Source of the DNA: Arthrobacter sp. 35W
Lineage (GTDB): Bacteria; Actinomycetota; Actinomycetes; Actinomycetales; Micrococcaceae
Length of the DNA stretch: 64,000 bases
Assembly (NCBI RefSeq): GCF_000482545.1
Contig: NZ_KI519454.1
Coordinates: 2,206,954 to 2,270,953, forward strand
Direction of reading: 5' to 3'
The first letter of the stretch is position 1. Each line of letters starts with the position of its first letter. The translations under genes were made by a program, and so were the position numbers. The notes beneath the pieces were generated by a model. It made no database searches, was not told the DNA's origin, and saw only the letters and a program-made list of their open reading frames with translations. Below are positions 24,520 through 33,953 of this stretch, piece after piece.

Positions 24520-25575
24520 ATGACCCTTGAGAATCCCATTGTTGCGATTGCCGTCCCGCTGGAAGCCGAGCACGTGGAGTCCATCCGCGCCGCCCATCCA
24601 GCTGTCACAGTGCTCTATGAGCCCGAACTGCTGCCCCCGGAGCGTTTCCCCGCCGACCACACCGGCGATCCTTCGTTCACCCGGACGCCGGAGCAGGAGG
24701 AACGCTACTGGTCCATGCTGAACTCGGCCGACATCCTCTACGGCCTTCCGAACGAGAACCCGGCCGGTTTGGCCCGGATCGCCCGGGAAAACCCGAAGCT
24801 GCAGTGGGTCCACGCGATGGCAGCGGGCGCCGGTGGAGCCGTCAAGGCCTCCGGCCTGGACACGGCAACCCTGGAGCGCGTGAAGGTGACGACTTCGGCC
24901 GGGGTGCACGCCCTGCCGCTGGCCGAGTTTGCCATCATGGGCATCCTCAACGGCTTCAAGCGGACGGCCGAGCTCGCCGCCGACCAGGCCGACAAGGTCT
25001 GGCCCGAGCTGCGCACCCCCACCCGGCTGGTCAACGGCTCGACGCTGGTGGTGACGGGGCTGGGCGAGATCGGCATGGAAACCGCACGATTGGCACGCGC
25101 CCTGGGCATGAAGGTCAGCGGCACCAAGCGGACCATTGAACCGCTGGAGGGTATCGAGCAGGTCACCGACACCGCCGGGCTGCCCGCCCTGCTGGCCGGC
25201 GCCGACGCGGTCGTCAACACCCTGCCGGGCACGAGCTACACCGAGAAGATGCTCAACGCCGAGATGTTCGAGGCCATGAAGCCGGGCACGGTCTTCGTCA
25301 ACGTTGGCCGCGGCACTGTGGTCGATGAGGACGCACTGCTGAAGGCCCTGGACAACGGCCAGGTCTCCTACGCCTGCCTGGACGTCTTCGCCGTCGAGCC
25401 GCTTCCGGCCGACAGCCCGCTCTGGGAGCACCCGCGGGTCATGGTCTCGCCCCACACCTCCGCACTCAGTGCCGCCGAGAACCGGTTGATCGCCGAGCGC
25501 TTCACCAGCAATCTGGGCCTGTTCCTCACCGGTGGGCAGCTGCCGCACCTGGTGGATCCGGTGCACTTCTACTAA
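24520..25575 (+). CDS. D-2-hydroxyacid dehydrogenase
   Basis: 351 residues, NAD(P)-dependent. The cofactor motif is VVTGLGEIGMETARLARALG; the catalytic triad is Arg in NVGRGTVVDEDAL, Glu in FAVEPLPADSP and His in VSPHTSALSA. The family reduces 2-ketoacids such as hydroxypyruvate, glyoxylate or 2-ketogluconate. Beside idonate/gluconate dehydrogenases a ketogluconate or ketogulonate reductase role is plausible but unproven. I prefer the ATG at 24520 over 24508 and 24511, because the earlier ATGs lie inside the predicted -10 box and operator; the mRNA is then likely leaderless, which is common in actinobacteria. It is divergent from the dehydrogenase operon. Confidence 0.87.
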   Translation: MTLENPIVAIAVPLEAEHVESIRAAHPAVTVLYEPELLPPERFPADHTGDPSFTRTPEQEERYWSMLNSADILYGLPNENPAGLARIARENPKLQWVHAMAAGAGGAVKASGLDTATLERVKVTTSAGVHALPLAEFAIMGILNGFKRTAELAADQADKVWPELRTPTRLVNGSTLVVTGLGEIGMETARLARALGMKVSGTKRTIEPLEGIEQVTDTAGLPALLAGADAVVNTLPGTSYTEKMLNAEMFEAMKPGTVFVNVGRGTVVDEDALLKALDNGQVSYACLDVFAVEPLPADSPLWEHPRVMVSPHTSALSAAENRLIAERFTSNLGLFLTGGQLPHLVDPVHFY

Positions 25576-25589
25576 ACGTCCCACCCAGA

Positions 25590-25653
25590 GGGCCGCGTTG
25601 TGCGGCACCCCCACCGGCCTGGCCGCGGGGATGCCGCAGGACGCGGCCCTTTT
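25590..25653 (+). terminator. Rho-independent terminator of the hydroxyacid dehydrogenase gene
   Basis: GGGCCGCGT (25590-25598) pairs with ACGCGGCCC (25641-25649), with a further TGCGGC/GCCGCA pair inside, followed directly by TTTT. Confidence 0.65.
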
Positions 25654-25721
25654 GCATGCCCTCGCGGCCCGCAATCTGGTCGGCACCGGCCAGCCGGTCA
25701 TCCGCACGGCACAGGCCCAGA

Positions 25722-25776
25722 CGCAGAAACCCCTGGAGGGACATCCGTGGCGGATGCCCCTCCAGGGGTTTCTGCG
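25722..25776. terminator. Bidirectional terminator before the convergent transporter gene
   Basis: A 19-bp perfect stem (25722-25740 with 25758-25776), extended after one mismatch by a CATCCG/CGGATG stem with a TGG loop. It lies 22 bp from the stop of the converging transporter gene. The 220-bp gap between the two convergent genes holds this and one other terminator. Confidence 0.75.
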
Positions 25777-25798
25777 ATAGTACTGTGCTGCTGCGCTG

Positions 25799-27160
25799 CT
25801 AGGCGTTTTCGGTGGTCATCAGGTCACGGCCAGCCGTTTCCGGCGTAAAGAAGGTTGCGATGAAGGAAATGACGGCCAGCACCAGCGAGTAGATGCCCAG
25901 GACCAGCCAGGAGTTTGAGGTCATGCCCAGCAGCAAGGCTCCGACAAACGGCGCAATGCCACCCGCCATCACGGCGGAGAGTTCCCGGCTCATGGCCACA
26001 CCGGTGAAGCGGTGGCTGGAGCCAAAGAGCTCCGGCAGCAGGGCGCACTGCGGGCCAAGCATCGACTGCACGCCCAGGGCGATGCCGATGGACATCACCG
26101 CCCACACCAGCGTGACATTGCCCAGGGTGACCAAGTAGAACGCCGGCAGGGCAAAGAGCGCCTGGAACAGTGCACCGTAGCGGTAGACCTTCACGCGGCC
26201 CACCCGGTCCGAGAGGGCACCGAACACGACCACCATGATGGCCGAGAACCCGGCAGCGATCAGCAGTCCCGTGGGGCCAATGAACTTGTTCCCCTCAAAG
26301 ACTCCACCGGCGCTGGCCAGAAAACCCACCAGCAAGGTCGAGTAGATGGTCGAGTTGCCGTTCTCACCCATGCGCAGGCCGATGCCGATGAGCACGTTCT
26401 TCTTGGACGTCTTCCACAGATGCCCGATCGGGTTCCTGGTGACGTTCTTGTGCTTTTCCAGCTCCTGGAAGACGGGCGTCTCCTTCAGGCGCAGACGGAT
26501 GAAGATGGCGACGCCGATCAGCACGAAGCTGGCCAGGAACGGGACGCGCCACAGCCAGCCCTCGAGAACGTCCTTGTTTGCCATGGCGATGAGGGCAAAG
26601 GTGCCGGCACCCAGCAGGGTGCCAATCTGGATGCCAACGAACGGCAGTGCTGCGAAGAATCCGCGGCGGCGCGGCGGCGCCACCTCGGAGATCAGCGTGG
26701 TGGCACCAGCCTGTTCGGCACCGGCCCCCAGACCCTGGATGATGCGCAGGACCACCAGGAGGACGGCCCCCAACATGCCGGCCTGCGAGTATGTCGGCAG
26801 CAGGCCGATGGCGAAGCTCGCCGCACCCATCATGCTGATGGTGGCCAGGAGGACAGTCTTGCGGCCAAACTTGTCGCCGATGTAGCCGAACACCAGACCA
26901 CCAAAGGGCCGCGCCGCAAAGCCCACGCCGTAGGTGGCGAAGGAGGCGATCAGACCACCCGTGGTCCCCAGGGGCGAAAAGAAGAGGGGGCTGAAGATCA
27001 GCGCGGAGGCCAGCCCGTAGATGTAGAAATCGTAGTACTCCAGCGCGGAGCCAACGGAGCTGGCCAGCGTTGCGCGCCGGAGCTGGTCCGGATCAACGAC
27101 GGCGTCTGCAACAGCAGGCTTGGCCGCTCCCTTGGCGCGTCTTACAGATTGAGAAATCAC
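25799..27160 (-). CDS. MFS transporter, metabolite:H+ symporter (MHS) type
   Basis: 453 residues, twelve predicted membrane helices. MHS hallmarks are LASSVGSALEYYDFYIYGLAS near the N-terminus, the loop motif FGYIGDKFGRKTVLL, and RIIQGLGAGAEQAGATTLI-type sequence in helix 4-5. This family imports organic acids and zwitterions such as shikimate, ketoglutarate or citrate with protons. The GTG at 27160 has AAGGGAG eight bases upstream. In this cluster it most likely imports a sugar acid or hydroxyacid for the neighbouring dehydrogenases. It is controlled from the repeat-containing promoter shared with the IclR regulon. Confidence 0.9.
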   Translation of the reverse strand: MISQSVRRAKGAAKPAVADAVVDPDQLRRATLASSVGSALEYYDFYIYGLASALIFSPLFFSPLGTTGGLIASFATYGVGFAARPFGGLVFGYIGDKFGRKTVLLATISMMGAASFAIGLLPTYSQAGMLGAVLLVVLRIIQGLGAGAEQAGATTLISEVAPPRRRGFFAALPFVGIQIGTLLGAGTFALIAMANKDVLEGWLWRVPFLASFVLIGVAIFIRLRLKETPVFQELEKHKNVTRNPIGHLWKTSKKNVLIGIGLRMGENGNSTIYSTLLVGFLASAGGVFEGNKFIGPTGLLIAAGFSAIMVVVFGALSDRVGRVKVYRYGALFQALFALPAFYLVTLGNVTLVWAVMSIGIALGVQSMLGPQCALLPELFGSSHRFTGVAMSRELSAVMAGGIAPFVGALLLGMTSNSWLVLGIYSLVLAVISFIATFFTPETAGRDLMTTENA

Positions 27161-27246
27161 GTGCTCTCCCTTAGAACTACCCAGACCCCCGTTGGTCTGG
27201 CAGCACAGTGACAACGCCCGAGATGGCAACACCTGAGATGTTGATC

Positions 27247-27276
27247 ACTATGGTGAACAGCGTACAACATAATGAA
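27247..27276 (-). promoter_or_regulatory. Promoter with IclR-type repeat pair, transporter gene
   Basis: On the minus strand TTCATTAT (27276-27269) and TTCACCAT (27257-27250) are 19 bp apart, matching the TTCANNAT pattern at 24483-24509. A -35-like TTCATT and a -10-like CATAGT (27252-27247) with an 18-bp spacer coincide with them, as in the hydroxyacid dehydrogenase promoter. The 5' untranslated region would be about 80 nt. Confidence 0.6.
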
Positions 27277-27342
27277 CAACTCGCCAAGGGTTGCGTCTTC
27301 GCAGGCGCCACAGGGACTTCCCGGGGCCCAAACGTGGCAGCG

Positions 27343-28140
27343 TCACCCCATGGGATTGCCCAGCGTGCGGGCCAATTCCTGCAGCTCCGCCACCATTTGC
27401 TCCCCCTGCTCCTGGGAGTAGGTGGCCTTAAGAGCTGTCACCGACACACCCAGGCTCGGGCCATGGGCGCCGCGGGTGGGCACGGAAACGGCCAGGCACA
27501 CCACTCCGGTGGTGGACTCCTCGTCTTCCATGGCATAGCCCTGGCTGCGGATGTTCTGCAATTGCGCCTTCAGCGCGGCGCCCGTGCGCAGGGATTTCGG
27601 CGTCATCACCGGCAGCTCAAGGTCGTCCGGGAACATTTCTGCGAGGTCATGGTCGTGAAGCCGGGCAATCAGGACCTTGCCCACGGCGCACAAGGAAACC
27701 GGCATCTTGTCACCGATGTTGGAGGTCAGCCGCACCGCAGGGTGGCCCTCATAGCGCGCCAGGTAGATGACATTCGTCCCGTCCAGCATGGCGATCCGCA
27801 CCGTTTCCCTGGACAAGGTGGGAGCCTCCTCGCAGAAGCGGTAGAACTCCCGCACCTCGTCGCGGCGGCTCAGATAGGCGGCGCCCAGTTCAACAAGTTT
27901 GATGCCCAAGGCAAAGTCGGCACCCTGGCGCGTGATCAAGTCAGCATCCTCAAGGGCCAGCAGGAGGTTCGAGGTGGAGGATTTCGGAATGCCCAGCTCC
28001 CGCGCAAGATCGCTGAGCGTCAAGCGCCCGCTTTGGGATGCCGCCAGCACATCCAGCACCGCAGCCGCGCGGGTGACCGCCGGCGCCGGTGACGTTCCAC
28101 CCAGATTTTCGCTGGCTCGTACTGTGCGGGTTTCGACCAT
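27343..28140 (-). CDS. IclR-family transcriptional regulator
   Basis: 265 residues. The N-terminal winged helix (AVLDVLAASQSGRLTLSDLA then IPKSSTSNLLLALEDADLI) and the C-terminal ligand-binding domain (YLARYEGHPAVRLTSNIG, SLCAVGKVLIARLHD, with GYAMEDEESTTGVVCLAVPV-like ending) match the family. It probably senses a small organic or sugar acid and controls the transporter, the hydroxyacid dehydrogenase and itself through the 19-bp-spaced TTCANNAT repeats. The ATG at 28140 has GAGG six bases upstream; an ATG at 28146 is possible. It is transcribed towards the transporter gene. Confidence 0.9.
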   Translation of the reverse strand: MVETRTVRASENLGGTSPAPAVTRAAAVLDVLAASQSGRLTLSDLARELGIPKSSTSNLLLALEDADLITRQGADFALGIKLVELGAAYLSRRDEVREFYRFCEEAPTLSRETVRIAMLDGTNVIYLARYEGHPAVRLTSNIGDKMPVSLCAVGKVLIARLHDHDLAEMFPDDLELPVMTPKSLRTGAALKAQLQNIRSQGYAMEDEESTTGVVCLAVSVPTRGAHGPSLGVSVTALKATYSQEQGEQMVAELQELARTLGNPMG

Positions 28141-28164
28141 GACCATCCTCAATGAGAGTCCAAT

Positions 28165-28191
28165 GCACTGAACAGAAACCATCATAGTGGC
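28165..28191 (-). promoter_or_regulatory. IclR-type repeat pair upstream of iclR itself
   Basis: On the minus strand GCCACTAT (28191-28184) and TTCAGTGC (28172-28165), again 19 bp apart and each matching most of TTCANNAT. They lie 25-50 bp before the iclR start, consistent with autoregulation. The match is weaker than at the other two sites. Confidence 0.45.
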
Positions 28192-28250
28192 CACGGGCGC
28201 TCGTGGAGGCTGGGAATCTGACGCGACGCATGGAGGTAGAACGTCCACTC

Positions 28251-28279
28251 TTGTGGTCCGGCGCAGGTGTGTGTATATT
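28251..28279 (+). promoter_or_regulatory. Promoter-like sequence of C-loop RNA unit 1
   Basis: TTGTGG (28251-28256), 17-bp spacer, TATATT (28274-28279). The predicted start is about 28286, just before the stem of the first C-loop hairpin. Confidence 0.5.
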
Positions 28280-28284
28280 TGTTC

Positions 28285-28341
28285 CAAGCCTTCCACCGCG
28301 GCGTCCCCCAATAGTCGCGGTGGAAGGCCTTCCACTTTAAC
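28285..28341 (+). ncRNA. Candidate small RNA 1: hairpin with C-rich loop
   Basis: Perfect 13-bp stem GCCTTCCACCGCG (28288-28300) with 28316-28328. The 15-nt loop contains UCCCCCAAUAG, identical to that of the second unit 130 bp downstream. The stem is followed by a tail ending TTTAAC, shared with unit 2. No open reading frame is associated. The exposed C-run could pair with G-rich ribosome-binding sites; function and transcript ends are inferred. Confidence 0.5.
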
Positions 28342-28383
28342 AACCGCACTCCGCAGGAACGACACGCCGAGTTTGCCGGTTGT

Positions 28384-28412
28384 TTGCGCAGCGGACACGG
28401 ACGCGATATATT
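28384..28412 (+). promoter_or_regulatory. Promoter-like sequence of C-loop RNA unit 2
   Basis: TTGCGC (28384-28389), 17-bp spacer, TATATT (28407-28412). The architecture is the same as that of unit 1, with the predicted start near 28419. Confidence 0.5.
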
Positions 28413-28417
28413 TTTTT

Positions 28418-28476
28418 CACTGGCTCCCCACCGTTGTATCCCCCAATAGCAACGGCGGGGAGCCTTTCATTTAACT
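28418..28476 (+). ncRNA. Candidate small RNA 2: hairpin with C-rich loop
   Basis: Stem GGCTCCCCACCGTTG (28422-28436) with 28450-28464: fifteen pairs with one A/C mismatch. The 13-nt loop again contains UCCCCCAAUAG. The tail TTTCATTTAAC resembles a short intrinsic terminator. The stem sequence is unrelated to unit 1 while loop and tail are conserved, which points to selection on the loop rather than recent duplication. It recalls the actinobacterial 6C RNA description (two stem-loops with C-runs) but has five C and separate promoters. Confidence 0.5.
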
Positions 28477-28587
28477 GCCATTCCGCCCGGTGCAGCCGCA
28501 GGCCGCCGCCCGGAAAGCGTTCCCCCACAAATGTCCACAGATGAGTCTGTCGGTTCCTGCAGCTGCCCGCATGCGGCCAGGGAACGC

Positions 28588-28633
28588 AAAAACCCCGCAG
28601 TCGCCAGGCTCCAGGCCTGGCGACTGCGGGGTT
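28588..28633 (-). terminator. Terminator of tRNA-Val
   Basis: On the minus strand, a 19-bp perfect stem (28633-28615 with 28609-28591) is followed by a run of T (complement of the A-run ending at 28592). It begins 6 bp after the tRNA 3' end. Confidence 0.85.
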
Positions 28634-28638
28634 CTTCG

Positions 28639-28714
28639 TGGTGGGTCCTACCGGGATCGAACCGATGACATCCACGGTGTAAACGTGGCGCTCTACCAGC
28701 TGAGCTAAAGACCC
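28639..28714 (-). tRNA. tRNA-Val (anticodon TAC)
   Basis: Full cloverleaf on the minus strand. The acceptor stem GGGTCTT pairs with AGGACCC; D-arm GCTCAGCTGGTAGAGC; anticodon stem CCACG/CGTGG around loop TTTACAC, giving anticodon TAC (reads GTA/GTG valine codons); T-arm with GGTTCGATCC. The CCA tail is encoded (28641-28639). The 76-nt length includes CCA. Confidence 0.97.
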
Positions 28715-28795
28715 AAACGGCCGGTTCTTGCTGCGTTCCCATGGGGTTCGCGCTCCAACCAACGAGAAACTACTGTACCCGATGCGGTGCCGCTT

Positions 28796-29755
28796 TTACC
28801 AATCGGGACGCCCTGATCCGGGCTGCGGCCCCGGCTGGGCCAGAGCCCGCTCCAACTGCACGAGGGCCATGCTGGTTCCGGCGTCGAACTTCACCGTGGC
28901 CACATCATCCCCACGGGTGGTTCCCCGATTGATGACCACCACAGGCTTGCCGGCCTTGGCCGCATGCCGGACAAACCGCAGGCCGCTCATCACCGTCAGG
29001 GAGGATCCGGCCACCAGGAGTGCACCGGCGTCGTCGACCATGGCATAGGCGCGCTCCACGCGCGGCTTGGGCACGTTTTCACCGAAGAAGACGACGTCGG
29101 GCTTGAGCACCCCGCCGCACACCGGGCAGTCAGCCACGTGGAAGGACTCGATCAGATGCCCGGCCTCCAGGGTGGCATCGGCGTCGGGCGCCGATTCAAC
29201 GCCACCGTGGGCGTTGACGGCGGCCAGGAAGCCCGGGTTCAGTGCATCCAGCACGTCGGCCAGCTCTGCCCGGCTGACGAGGTGGCCGCAGCGCAGGCAG
29301 ATGACCTGGTCAAAGCGCCCATGCAGATCGACAACATTCTCGGCACCGGCACCCTGGTGGAGCCTGTCAACGTTCTGGGTGATGATGCCGGAGGCAAGCC
29401 CGGCCCGTTCCAATCGGGCCACGGCAAAGTGCCCGGCATTGGGGGACGCCTGGCGCACGGTCCGCCAGCCCAGATGGTTCCGGGCCCAATAGCGTTGGCG
29501 CAGCGCGGCGCTGCCCACAAACTCCTGGTAGGTCATGGGATTGCGCGGGGCGGAATCCGGCCCGCGGTAGTCGGGGATGCCGGAATCCGTGCTGAGGCCG
29601 GCGCCGGTGAGCAGGGCGATGCGGCGGCCGGCCAACAACGCAGTGATTTCTGCCAGAGTTTCCAGCTCGGCGCCGGTTGGCTCCGGCACATGGCCGGCGG
29701 CCGGCCCCCGGGCGAAGCCGGTAAAACCAATCCCCACGGGAGCCGCATCAGCCAT
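28796..29755 (-). CDS. Sir2-family NAD-dependent protein deacylase
   Basis: 319 residues. NAD-binding LLTGAGLSTDSGIPDYRG, ITQNVDRLHQGAG, the catalytic His in VVDLHGRFDQ, and a zinc module CLRCGH ... DCPVCGG that holds the four expected Cys. The end VVVINRGTTRGDD closes the Rossmann fold. It removes acetyl or acyl groups from lysines, producing O-acyl-ADP-ribose. About 30 extra residues precede the core. The gene lies between tRNA-Val and the peroxiredoxin gene. A macrodomain hydrolase that could act on O-acetyl-ADP-ribose is encoded 11 kb away. Confidence 0.94.
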   Translation of the reverse strand: MADAAPVGIGFTGFARGPAAGHVPEPTGAELETLAEITALLAGRRIALLTGAGLSTDSGIPDYRGPDSAPRNPMTYQEFVGSAALRQRYWARNHLGWRTVRQASPNAGHFAVARLERAGLASGIITQNVDRLHQGAGAENVVDLHGRFDQVICLRCGHLVSRAELADVLDALNPGFLAAVNAHGGVESAPDADATLEAGHLIESFHVADCPVCGGVLKPDVVFFGENVPKPRVERAYAMVDDAGALLVAGSSLTVMSGLRFVRHAAKAGKPVVVINRGTTRGDDVATVKFDAGTSMALVQLERALAQPGPQPGSGRPDW

Positions 29756-29766
29756 GGCGCACTCCC

Positions 29767-30249
29767 CTACAGTGCGGCCAGCGCTTGACGGTACGCGGAG
29801 ATCGGCCGCGCCTGGCCTGACGGGCTGGAAAAGTGGGACCGCAGAATTCCCCCGGCGTCAATCACAAAGGTGTCCCTGCCGGCGCGGCCGCGCATCTCGT
29901 CAAAGACGCCATAGCTCCGGGCCACTCCGCCGTGCGGCCAAAAGTCGGCCAACAGATCAAAATCCAGGCCTTCGGCGGCCGCGTAGGCCCGCAGTGAATA
30001 CTTGCTGTCGACCGAGATGGCGAGCACCTTCGCATCGACATCGGCAAAGTCCGCCAGATTGTCGCGCAGCTCGCACAGCTCCCCCGTGCAGACGCCGGAG
30101 AAGGCGAAGGGGTAAAAGACCAGAACGACGGCGCTGCCCCTCAGCGCGTGCAGCGAGACGGGTTCGCCAAACTGGTTGGAAAGCTCAAACCCCGGGGCGG
30201 GGGCGCCGATGGCCGGCACCCCCGCCCCGGCGGTGGAGTCGACGCTCAT
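29767..30249 (-). CDS. AhpE-type peroxiredoxin
   Basis: 160 residues, thioredoxin fold. Reduces peroxides by its peroxidatic Cys in PFAFSGVCTGELCELRD; the second Cys in that motif could serve as a resolving thiol, unlike mycobacterial AhpE which uses one. Further signatures are LAISVDSKYSLRAYA and ADFWPHGGVARSYGVF. The ATG at 30249 overlaps the stop of the upstream DUF3052 gene as ATGA, so translation is probably coupled. The pairing with DUF3052, divergent from aceE, is a conserved actinobacterial arrangement as far as I know. Confidence 0.93.
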   Translation of the reverse strand: MSVDSTAGAGVPAIGAPAPGFELSNQFGEPVSLHALRGSAVVLVFYPFAFSGVCTGELCELRDNLADFADVDAKVLAISVDSKYSLRAYAAAEGLDFDLLADFWPHGGVARSYGVFDEMRGRAGRDTFVIDAGGILRSHFSSPSGQARPISAYRQALAAL

Positions 30250-30665
30250 TGCTTCTTGCGCGGCACCAGCCGGGTTGCGGCCCAATCGGCCGAAACTCCG
30301 GCAGTGGTGGTCGGGTGCAGCCCCGCAGTGGGTGCCGCCTCCTGGATCTCGGCGGGGGGAACGTAGCCGTCACGGCCGGACTTGGGGGTCAGGATCCACA
30401 CGACGCCGCCCTCATCGAGGGTGGTCAGTGCATCCACGAGGGCATCGACCAGATCCCCGTCATCTGCACGCCACCAGAGGATGACGGAATCCGCCACCTC
30501 GTGGTCGTCCTCGTCCAGAAGGTCCGAACCCACCAGAGTCTCAATACTGTCCCGCAGATCGAAATCAACGTCGTCGTCGTACCCGAGTTCCTGGATTAGA
30601 TCGCCATCCTTGAAACCCAATTTGCCTGCCACATTAACTACCGTGCCGGCGTCGGCCTCGCTCAC
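30246..30665 (-). CDS. DUF3052 family protein
   Basis: 139 residues, acidic, without signal peptide or membrane segment. Family features are the start [18 protein letters not shown], the Asp-rich [14 protein letters not shown], and the [20 protein letters not shown] / [14 protein letters not shown] core. The function is unknown; it is widely conserved in actinobacteria beside ahpE and aceE. The GTG at 30665 has AGGAGG six bases upstream. The C-terminal 20 residues are Ala/Thr-rich. Confidence 0.9.
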   Translation of the reverse strand: MSEADAGTVVNVAGKLGFKDGDLIQELGYDDDVDFDLRDSIETLVGSDLLDEDDHEVADSVILWWRADDGDLVDALVDALTTLDEGGVVWILTPKSGRDGYVPPAEIQEAAPTAGLHPTTTAGVSADWAATRLVPRKKQ

Positions 30666-31069
30666 GTTGTTCCTCCTGCGTTCAACGCTTTCGCGTTGTT
30701 GAAATGGTCCACATGCAAGTGCATGCTCGCTGGCTTCACCTTCGAAACCAGCATTCTGTCCTGACCAACATTGCCAGTTGCGCGGCTCCCGGTCTACTAC
30801 CGCACCCCGAAGGGACGGCGGATGACCACGGAATTGCCTTCCCAACGCTGCGAAACTGGTCATGTGAGCCAGAACCGAAGGTGATTTCCCTCACTACAAG
30901 CCAACACCCTAACGGCCTTTGCTTCAAGCCGGAGGCAGCTGGGCCCCCGCCGGCTGGGCTTAACGCAGGACATCCAGCTACACACACTCCGCCGCCGCGG
31001 TCTACAGTGTTGTGTATGCGCCCAGAGCCACAGCTGTGGGCCAAGACACTGCTTTTAGAGAGGTTGGAC
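30666..31069. other. 404-bp intergenic region between divergent DUF3052 and aceE genes
   Basis: It must hold two divergent promoters. I see no RNA gene or convincing small gene. An in-frame stop-free stretch upstream of aceE has no start with a ribosome site. A short dyad GTGA-N6-TCAC lies at 30881-30894 and could be an operator. No consensus -35/-10 pair stands out. Confidence 0.5.
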
Positions 31070-33811
<2,742 letters not shown>

Positions 33812-33822
33812 CAACACCGCCT

Positions 33823-33893
33823 GTGGCGCATCGGCCGCCCCTGCGGACCCTTTGACGGGTTCCACCGGGGCGGCCGCTGCGCCACTGCTTTTT
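33823..33893 (+). terminator. Rho-independent terminator of aceE
   Basis: GTGGCGCA-tc-GGCCGCCCC (33823-33841) pairs with GGGGCGGCC-gc-TGCGCCAC (33867-33885), with an inner ACCC/GGGT pair, followed by TTTTT at 33889-33893. Confidence 0.85.
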
Positions 33894-33953
33894 AAGCTGC
33901 GTTTGTAGCGACCCAACAAATGGGGCTGCTCCGGCAAGGGGTATTGTCGGTCT

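Noticed and set aside
26012..27211. Large plus-strand open frame opposite the MHS transporter
   Set aside because: Antisense shadow; composition is His/Gln/Arg/Gly-rich without any motif, whereas the minus frame has twelve membrane helices and MHS signatures.
28251..28476. Assigning the C-loop hairpins outright to the 6C RNA family
   Set aside because: 6C RNAs have two adjacent stems with runs of six or more C. Here each loop has five C, the stems are 130 bp apart and each has its own promoter-like sequence. Left as a candidate pending a covariance-model search.
30704..31069. In-frame N-terminal extension of AceE
   Set aside because: It reads through non-coding sequence with no start carrying a ribosome site; the GTG at 31070 with GAGAGG upstream gives the normal AceE N-terminus.
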